This document shows, in pieces, positions 8,297-14,507 of a stretch of DNA of 39,491 bases. The stretch comes from Cupriavidus basilensis (GTDB taxonomy: Bacteria > Pseudomonadota > Gammaproteobacteria > Burkholderiales > Burkholderiaceae). A program made the position numbers and the translations under genes. The stretch is from contig NZ_JARJLM010000702.1 of the NCBI RefSeq assembly GCF_029335485.1, forward strand, positions 1 through 39,491. The letters run 5' to 3'. The notes under the pieces are model-generated. The model had not been told where the DNA came from and made no database searches. It saw nothing but the letters and a program-made list of their open reading frames with translations. Position 1 is the first letter of the stretch, and every line of letters starts with the position of its first letter.

Positions 8297-8637
8297 GGGG
8301 CTCTCCGGGCAGATGCAGCATGCGGTGTCTGTGGTTGATCTGAGTTATCAGTGCATGGGCGTCCTCGGCCAAGGGCACATGGCCGGTCGCACTGTTGTGC
8401 AGCGCGTCGCCCCCCTCTGGGGTCTCGCCCCATTCGGGCTTCCATCGTTCCCTCGCTCCGCTCGGCTGACGCGCAGTGCATCGGCACTACCCAAAGGTTA
8501 CACACAACGCCGCCATTCTGGCAGCGTTGTTCATTGCAGGCCCCCATCGGACCCTCCCGCGACGTTCCCCGGCTCAGTTCAGCGGTGTCTCGCATTGCCC
8601 AAGGTGCGGGTCCCACCTGAATCGGCGTCGGACACCG
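8297..8637. other. Gap with no supportable gene
   Basis: Only overlapping shadow frames occur. No hairpin or repeat stood out. Confidence 0.4.
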
Positions 8638-8640
8638 ATG

Positions 8641-9052
8641 TTTCTGAGCATGCAGCCCGCCGCCAGACCTACCACGCTGTATTGGCAGATCAAGCGCTTC
8701 TTCCAGGCCGGCTCCAGGGAGCTTGGCCTGGAAGAAGCACGCGCCGCCAGCCCCGTCGATGCCGCCGGCATCGGCACCGTCATGCTCGCCAAGCAGATCA
8801 AGGGCTTCATGACGGCCTGCGCCGGCACGCTGTGTCTTGCCGACCCGCGCGGCGCGGCTGGAGGCGGCCAGCATGCACTGGCTGCGCCATACCCATACTA
8901 CCCAAGCGCTGGCGGCCGGGGCGCCGCTGGAGGTAGTGCTGCAGAATGCCGGCCACGCGTCGCTCGACACCACCACGCGCTACGCGACCACCGAGGCGGC
9001 GCGGCGGATGGAAGCGATGCAGGCCGTGTGGGGTGCCGGCAATGATGATTGA
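8641..9052 (+). pseudogene. Tyrosine recombinase (integrase) C-terminal remnant, frameshifted
   Basis: The second part (8837-9052) holds the catalytic core: SMHWLRHTHTTQALAAG (box II arginine and histidine), NAGHASLDTTTRYATTE (box II histidine and the nucleophile tyrosine), and EAMQAVW at the end. The part before it, AKQIKGFMTACAGTL, belongs to the same family but lies in a different frame, so a frameshift lies near 8835-8860. A further upstream segment, LYWQIKRFFQAG, looks like a related copy of that helix, as if two fragments were joined. The box I arginine and the N-terminal arm-binding domain are missing. It marks a former mobile element and is not functional. Confidence 0.7.
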
Positions 9053-9102
9053 TTTTGCGGCCCAATTCGTTGCACCTTTCCGATTCCCAAAACGATATAC
9101 CT

Positions 9103-9306
9103 ATGTCTCTTGAGATTGAGCGCGCCGCAGCCACGGTGCGGATCCGTGTGCAGATGGCCAGGCATGGCCTGACATGGACAGACCTTCTGGCAGCCGGCTG
9201 CTTTGCCGTCGTGGCGCCACCGCCGCCGGTTCCCGAGCCGCCGCGCACCTACCGCAACGCCGAAGGGCAATAATGGGACGGGCAGGGCGAGATGCCGACC
9301 GTCCTC
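9103..9306 (+). pseudogene. H-NS-family protein interrupted by an in-frame stop
   Basis: From ATG 9103 the product reads VRIRVQMARHGLTWTDLLAA, like the linker of Ralstonia-type H-NS proteins. A proline-rich stretch (VVAPPPPVPEPP) follows, then TYRNAEGQ, the start of the H-NS DNA-binding domain. TAA at 9271-9273 interrupts exactly where the motif should continue, and the same frame resumes with WDGQGEMP, the expected rest of the YRNAEGQ-W-GQG-P signature. After about 9306 the resemblance ends, so the C-terminus is lost as well. The N-terminal oligomerisation part is also short. A truncated 56-residue protein could be made, but it would lack the core DNA-binding loop. Confidence 0.6.
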
Positions 9307-9394
9307 ATGAGACGGCCGTACAGGGCTTCCCCGGCCATCGAGTTTGGAGCCACCGAGTCCATAGTGACCCAATACGTCCGGAATCACGATATAG

Positions 9395-9505
9395 CTTGGT
9401 AGTGATAGCGGAATCATGAGCTTGCTGCTGGGCAGCACAGTCGCCAAACTGCTCACCGGGCTTCCATGCGACACGCTGTTGGTGCCGGAACCGCGCGCCA
9501 GCGTG
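9395..9505 (+). pseudogene. C-terminal scrap of a universal stress protein
   Basis: The frame reads LGSDSGIMSLLLGSTVAKLL and then GLPCDTLLVPEPRA. This is the G.-G....LLGS-A..-L motif and final beta strand of UspA-type proteins, which form the ATP-binding loop and end of the fold. A stop (9392-9394) lies just upstream in frame and the N-terminal two thirds are missing. It points away from, and lies beyond the end of, ybaL. Confidence 0.5.
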
Positions 9506-9514
9506 CAACGGCGC

Positions 9515-11239
9515 TCAGGCGTGGCCAGTAGCCGAAGGACTCGACTGCGGCGCGAAACGCTGGAGTACGTGGCAGGTCATGCTCCTGGCCAGTTCCTCCT
9601 CGCCGAAGAAGACCGTTCCGATCCCCTCCTTGCGCAACATCAGTGACTCGTCCTCGCTGTGCGTGCGCATGACGATCTCGATACCCGGATTGAGCGTGCG
9701 AGCCGTGTCGGCCATCTGGCGAACATCGAGAGAATCGGACGTTGCCACCACGAGCATGGCCGCGTCGGCGATGTGGGCCTGAATCAGCACCGAGGGCTCG
9801 GCGGCGTTGCCCGACACTGCCACCATGCCCTTCTTGCGTAGGTCCTCAACCAGTTCCCGGTTCTGCTCCGCCACCACATAGGGGATGCCGCGGGCTTCCA
9901 GCGCACTGGCGATCCGTTTGCCCACCCGGCCATAGCCCACCAGCACGACTTGACCCTCCAGATACTTGCGCTCGGTATTCATAGGCAGTTCGGCATAGGG
10001 GTCGCCCCGCTGTTCCAGGCGGCGAGCCAGTTCCGAGCGTCTGAGCACCCAGCGGCGCAACGGCTCGATGGCCGCGAAAAGCATAGGATTCAGGGCAATA
10101 GAAATGAGTGCGCCTGCCAGCACCAGGCTCATGCCTTCGGCGGGCAGCAGGCCAAGGGAGAGCCCCAGCCCGGCCAGGATGAACGAGAATTCTCCGATCT
10201 GCGCCAGGCTGGCAGAGACAGTCAGCGCGGTGTTGAGCGGGTAGCGGAAGGCCAGTACGAGGGCCAATGCCGCAATGGATTTGCCGACGATGATGATGGC
10301 CACCACGCCAAGTACGTGCACCGGCTGTTCCATCAGGATAGCCGGTTCGAACAGCATGCCCACCGACACAAAGAAGAGCACAGAAAAGGCGTCGCGCAGC
10401 GGCAGGGATTCCTGAGCCGCGCGGTGGCTGAACTCGGATTCCCGCATTACCATCCCGGCGAAGAATGCTCCCAGAGCGAATGAGACGCTGAACAGCTGGG
10501 CCGCACCGTAGGCAATGCCAATGGCGGCGGTGATTACCGACAGGGTGAACAACTCGCGTGAGCCAGTCCTCGAGATTTGCCACAATAGCCAGGGCAGCAC
10601 GCGGCGGCCGGCGATGAGCATCAGGGCAATGAAGGCCGACACCTGCAACAGCGTTTGCCCGATAGTTGTCCACAAGGGTTTTGATTCGACTGCTGGCACC
10701 TCCACGGTGCCGCCCAGGACGCCGGCCAGCGGCGGCAACAAGACCAGCACCAGCACGGTGGCCAAGTCTTCGACCACCAGCCAGCCGACCGCGATGCGAC
10801 CGTTCATGCTTTCGAGGACGCCACGTGCTTCCAGGGCCTTGAGCAACACTACAGTACTGGCGCACGACAGGGCCAGGCCGAAAATCAATCCGCTGCCCCA
10901 ACTCCATCCCCACCACCACGCCACCAGCATGCCCAGCACCGTGGCCAATGCCATCTGCACCACCGCACCTGGCACAGCGATGCGTTTAACCGCCAAGAGG
11001 TCATTGAGGGAGAAGTGCAGGCCGACACCGAACATCAGCAGCATGACACCTATCTCGGAGAGCTGGGAGGCCAGATGCACATCGGCCACGAAACCGGGCG
11101 TGCCGGGGCCGATGATGATCCCGGCCACCAGATAGCCGACCAGCGCTGGCACTTTGATTCGCTCGGCAAGGAACCCAAGGATTAAGGCGATGCTGAAGCC
11201 AGCGGCAAGCGTGGTGATCAGGGGTATGTTGTGTTCCAT
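9515..11239 (-). CDS. ybaL: YbaL-type K+/H+ antiporter with NAD-binding domain
   Basis: 574 residues; E. coli YbaL has 558. Residues 1 to about 395 are a multi-helix CPA2/Kef transporter: HNIPLITTLAAGFSIALILG, LVGYLVAGIIIGPGTPGFVAD (about 33-53), LLMFGVGLHFSLNDL (about 67-81), GWLVVEDLATVLVL (the VED pair at about 156-158) and SLAQIGEFSFILAGLGL. Residues about 428-560 are a TrkA-N Rossmann domain with GYGRVG at 435-440. This domain gates the channel in response to nucleotide or redox ligands. The protein sits in the inner membrane and would expel K+ under electrophile or pH stress. No Shine-Dalgarno is obvious before the ATG at 11239. It is flanked on both sides by universal-stress-protein fragments. 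Confidence 0.92.
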   Translation of the reverse strand: MEHNIPLITTLAAGFSIALILGFLAERIKVPALVGYLVAGIIIGPGTPGFVADVHLASQLSEIGVMLLMFGVGLHFSLNDLLAVKRIAVPGAVVQMALATVLGMLVAWWWGWSWGSGLIFGLALSCASTVVLLKALEARGVLESMNGRIAVGWLVVEDLATVLVLVLLPPLAGVLGGTVEVPAVESKPLWTTIGQTLLQVSAFIALMLIAGRRVLPWLLWQISRTGSRELFTLSVITAAIGIAYGAAQLFSVSFALGAFFAGMVMRESEFSHRAAQESLPLRDAFSVLFFVSVGMLFEPAILMEQPVHVLGVVAIIIVGKSIAALALVLAFRYPLNTALTVSASLAQIGEFSFILAGLGLSLGLLPAEGMSLVLAGALISIALNPMLFAAIEPLRRWVLRRSELARRLEQRGDPYAELPMNTERKYLEGQVVLVGYGRVGKRIASALEARGIPYVVAEQNRELVEDLRKKGMVAVSGNAAEPSVLIQAHIADAAMLVVATSDSLDVRQMADTARTLNPGIEIVMRTHSEDESLMLRKEGIGTVFFGEEELARSMTCHVLQRFAPQSSPSATGHA

Positions 11240-11252
11240 TCAGAGGCCGCAA

Positions 11253-11487
11253 AAGTTGGGGGATCAGGTCCTCGCAGCCGCGGCAGCGGCACGTGTGGCC
11301 TGCCGCATCGATACAACGACCTCGACCACGCCGTACAAGGATATCGTAGAGGCTGCCACCTGCGACGGCCGCGACGTCATTTTTATGGTGTCGCACGGCT
11401 GTCGCGGCCTCGCAGGTCTATTGGTTGGAAGTAAAACGCAAAAGGATCCTCACCCATTGCAAGATTCTGGTCTTCGCCTACCACTAA
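11253..11487 (+). pseudogene. C-terminal half of a universal stress protein, frameshifted
   Basis: One frame gives ARVACRIDTTTSTTPYKDIV and DVIFMVSHGCRGLAGLLVGS, the UspA-type helix, strand and ATP-binding motif, up to SKTQK. The expected next residues appear only in another frame: ILTHCKILVFAYH, ending at TAA 11485-11487, equivalent to the usual TQKVLTH-KIPVLV ending. A frameshift therefore lies near 11435-11445. The N-terminal half is missing. It starts just upstream of ybaL on the opposite strand and may have lost its front when that junction formed. Confidence 0.65.
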
Positions 11488-11500
11488 TACACGGATTTGA

Positions 11501-12028
11501 TTGCAGTCGTTACGTGTTGCCACCTACGCCAGCATTGCGTTGCGACCCAGCCCGCTGCGGCTGGCCGGCGCAGAGATCGAGCGTCCCTGTCTGGTGGTGC
11601 CCTACGGGACCGGTACGGCAGAGTTCTTCCAGATCGTTGTCAGCCGCTACCAATACATCATCGAGCGAGCCATGTTTGACCTCGATCCTTATGCGGAGCC
11701 ACGATCGCTCGATGATCTGCTGGAGCAGGCGTGCTCGGGAATGACGCTAGATGAGCGCAGCCCGTGTGGCAGCCCTCATATCAGCTCGAGCGGGTAGGGG
11801 ATCTGGCGGAAACTGCGCCTGGAGGCCGAGGCGGACAAGGCGCGGAAAGCTGATTTGGAGCGAATGGTGATCTGCATCTGCGATGTGCAAACAGGGGAGG
11901 AACTGCGCATTCGCTACCTCGATGTGCATCCGGAACAACGGGTGCTGAAGCCACACCTGGCGCGATTCTTCGCCGATTGGGAGTGCTCCAGTGCCGGACA
12001 GCATGGCGCCGTGCTCAGCGAGCATTGA
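11501..12028 (+). pseudogene. Unrecognised gene split by an in-frame amber codon
   Basis: One frame stays open from about 11501 to 12028 except for TAG at 11795-11797. The first part contains ERPCLVVPYGTGTAEFFQIV and RYQYIIERAMFDLDPYAEPR, then LDDLLEQA. The second part contains ADLERMVICICDVQTGEELR and VHPEQRVLKPHLARFFADWE. Both have plausible protein composition and GC-rich third positions. No ATG with a ribosome binding site lies at the 5' end. It may be one broken gene, two small genes (the second from ATG 11864), or stop readthrough. I do not recognise the family. Confidence 0.4.
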
Positions 12029-12238
12029 GTGTCCGAGGTGTCTGACTACACGAACCCGGAGGATCAGTTGCGCCACCTCACCGCGGTTAGAGCGACAGCG
12101 AACGGTATCGGGTCATGGACCTATGGCCACAATGATGTAGCCGGAGGGCAGAGCCTGAACGAGCATCACCGTCTGACGTCCCTCGCCGGAGAGGAACTCA
12201 GACAAGGCATACGGGACTCCGCTCGGGGCAAATTATGA
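12029..12238 (+). CDS. Possible 69-residue hypothetical protein
   Basis: A frame from GTG 12029, directly after the TGA of the preceding broken gene, to the stop at 12238. The composition is plausible for a soluble protein (YTNPEDQLRHLTAVRATANG), but there is no clear Shine-Dalgarno and no motif. It may be a translationally coupled small gene or chance. Confidence 0.25.
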   Translation: MSEVSDYTNPEDQLRHLTAVRATANGIGSWTYGHNDVAGGQSLNEHHRLTSLAGEELRQGIRDSARGKL

Positions 12239-12257
12239 GGCGCGACAGGCCGGGAAA

Positions 12258-12557
12258 CTAATGCCCGTGAGAGGGGCTGTTTGCGACTGCGGAGCTAGTC
12301 TGCTCTGCATATAGATCGTGTGCTTTGGCCTCCTGCCGGCGCTGACGATCCTCTTGCTCGGCGATGACGCGCAAGGTCGCGCGCTTGAGCAAGGACCCGT
12401 CGGTTAGCGCGGCGGCGAACGATCTCAGTTCCTCGAGCGAAATTCGAACCGGCTGGCTATCTGTCTGCATGTCGATCTTGCTCTGGGGTGGATAGATACT
12501 ATTGTCCGCAGCGCAAGGCATTGCAAGCGACATAACCTTAAAGGTACGCAAATCCAT
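12258..12557 (-). CDS. Possible hypothetical protein, about 99 residues
   Basis: ATG 12557 is one of several possible starts in a frame open to 12794. The C-terminal half is a convincing charged helix (ISLEELRSFAAALTDGSLLK, then VIAEQEDRQRRQEAKAHD) that could form a coiled coil. Upstream, in a neighbouring minus frame (about 12605-12720), GVNGVVLDAVVERSPEHSPI reads like a fragment of another decayed gene. No function can be assigned. Confidence 0.3.
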   Translation of the reverse strand: MDLRTFKVMSLAMPCAADNSIYPPQSKIDMQTDSQPVRISLEELRSFAAALTDGSLLKRATLRVIAEQEDRQRRQEAKAHDLYAEQTSSAVANSPSHGH

Positions 12558-13210
12558 CAAGCTCTGCGCAATCGAGATAGCTTGATGCCGGCAAGCCGTC
12601 GTCAACTTCGTACAAGGGCGCGTTGCAACCCCAGGCGCGCCATCATGCTGATCGGGCTGTGTTCGGGAGAGCGTTCCACCACCGCGTCCAGTACCACGCC
12701 ATTGACTCCGGTTTCTGTTCGAGAAGACGGAGGGCGGCCCAATTATCGTCACCTTGAAAGGGGTGGTATCAGACGGTCTTAGCTTGGTGAACACCGTACC
12801 AGGGGCGGCGCGGACATCTACTGCGCAAATTGCGCAGTAGATGCGTTTTTAAGATATTTATCTGCCTCGACTCTTCATATTGAGGGCCCGGATGTCCTGA
12901 ACGGACACAATGAGAGTCGTACTCCAATGGATGCAGCGACTACCTGGCGTATTGCACTTGGCCATTTCATGGCGCGCGTGCCGGCATACGCACTCAGGGT
13001 GTGTGTACTCATGATCACGGATGATCTTTTCTTCCTGTCATCGTTATTTTCGGGTTGCGGCTTGGGCGCGGTCTGCTGGCGGCGACCCGTTGCGTGCTCG
13101 ACGACAAATATTGCTTGGCTGGCAAAATCTCTCTCAAGATGAAAGCATGGTGAAAGCCTTGGTGGACTAGGATGCCGCGACGATAGCAATTACCTGACGA
13201 TGGAGACAAC
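12558..13210. other. 650-base gap before the citrate-lyase-like locus
   Basis: It holds the palindrome at 12815-12843 and otherwise only short overlapping frames. The 150 bases before ATG 13211 presumably carry the promoter of the downstream locus, but no good -35/-10 pair was found. Confidence 0.4.
12815..12843. promoter_or_regulatory. 29-base near-perfect palindrome, possible operator or terminator stem
   Basis: Arms of 14 bases (CATCTACTGCGCAA at 12815-12828, its complement at 12830-12843) around one central base. A short T run (12846-12850) follows on the plus strand. It could end transcription from the left or be a dyad for a dimeric regulator of the locus starting at 13211. Confidence 0.45.
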
Positions 13211-14485
13211 ATGCAAATCACCGGCATGCTTCACGGCGCTCGGCTGCTACAGCTCGTGGGTTTCCCCGCGGCTGAGGTGCTCGGGCCCGACGCCAATGAC
13301 GACGAGATCAAGGCGCTTATCGAACGCCACAAGCAGGTCTTCATCAAACCGGTGTTCCGCGGTGGTGTCGGCAAAAAAGGTAAGGCTGGCCTGCTCAGCC
13401 GGGTAAGCGACCTGGCCTCGGCACTCAAGGAGAAGGAGCGCCTCTACTTCGCCGAACACCACCATGGCAATCAGCAGGCCAAGGCCAATGGCGTGACCTT
13501 CGAAGGCGGCGTGCCGTCGGACTACGAGATCTACTTCTCGCTGACCGATTCCACCGAATTTCGTGCCCCAACCATGACACTGACGCACCACGGCGGCATG
13601 GATATCGAGGAACTGCACGAAAGCCAGCTTGCGCGCGTGCCCTTCAGCCCTTTGACCGGCCTCAAGGCCTTTGTCGTGGCGAACGCGCTGAGCGGGCTGA
13701 ACGCGCCCAAGGAAATCATCTCGCCGCTAGTGCAGCACTTGCCAAACCTATGGGATCTGTTCCACGACTACGGCATGACCACGCTGGAACTCAATCCGAT
13801 CCGCATGCGCGCGGACAAGCGCGGCAGACTGACGCCGGTTGCCTGCGACTTCAAGTGCGGCTTTGACCGCGACGATCCGCGCTGGCAGCGCCTGAACCTG
13901 CCGCCTCATCTTTTCGCGGTTGATACCTCTCCCTTCGAGCAGGAGATCAACCAGCTCCGCACCTACCAGGGCCAAAGCGACGTATACATAATCAACGAGA
14001 AGGGCACGATCCTGGCACCGACCTTCGGTGGTGGCGCGAACTCTCTCGTCACGCAGATGCTGGGTGACGACGCGATCATCTCCTCCGACTTTGGCGGAAA
14101 CCCGCCGTACGAGAAGATGAAGGCGGTCGCCAGTATTTGCTTCAAGCATTGGCTCAAGCAGAGCAACGTGCTGTTCATCATCGGCGGCAAGTCCAACAAC
14201 ACCGACATCTTCGAAACCTTCCGCGCCATGGCCGACGCGCTGCGCGAGCATTTCGGAAAGTATGGCGCCTCGCCGCTATACGTGGTGGTCGGGCGCGGCG
14301 GACCGAACCTGGTACGCGGCATGGCAGTGCTACGCGATACATGCGAATCGCTCGGTCTGCCCTACGTGAGTTTTGGCTTCGACTCGGCAATGAGCGAGGT
14401 GGTGGACTATGCTCGTAAGGTAGACGCCTGGATGAAAGCCGGTGGCCGTGCGCAAGTCGCGGCCAGTTTGAATGTGACCGCCTGA
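13211..14485 (+). CDS. ATP-citrate-lyase-like small subunit (ATP-grasp plus citrate-binding domain)
   Basis: 424 residues; the small bacterial ATP-citrate lyase subunit (AclB type) is about 400. Residues about 1-75 belong to the ATP-grasp start (MQITGMLHGARLLQLVGFPA, QVFIKPVFRGGVGKKGKAGL). Residues about 100-200 match the succinyl-CoA-synthetase-beta-like part, with LTHHGGMDIEEL and, near residue 193, TTLELNPIRM, where the E-N-P motif binds the metal. Residues about 240-400 are the citrate-binding domain, with ILAPTFGGGANSLVTQ (phosphate loop) and NVLFIIGGKSNNTDIFETFR. In the family this subunit binds ATP and the acid. GGAGA lies upstream of the ATG. The partner gene starts 22 bases after the stop. 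Confidence 0.88.
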   Translation: MQITGMLHGARLLQLVGFPAAEVLGPDANDDEIKALIERHKQVFIKPVFRGGVGKKGKAGLLSRVSDLASALKEKERLYFAEHHHGNQQAKANGVTFEGGVPSDYEIYFSLTDSTEFRAPTMTLTHHGGMDIEELHESQLARVPFSPLTGLKAFVVANALSGLNAPKEIISPLVQHLPNLWDLFHDYGMTTLELNPIRMRADKRGRLTPVACDFKCGFDRDDPRWQRLNLPPHLFAVDTSPFEQEINQLRTYQGQSDVYIINEKGTILAPTFGGGANSLVTQMLGDDAIISSDFGGNPPYEKMKAVASICFKHWLKQSNVLFIIGGKSNNTDIFETFRAMADALREHFGKYGASPLYVVVGRGGPNLVRGMAVLRDTCESLGLPYVSFGFDSAMSEVVDYARKVDAWMKAGGRAQVAASLNVTA

Positions 14486-14507
14486 AGTCACTGCACAGGA
14501 GACAGCC

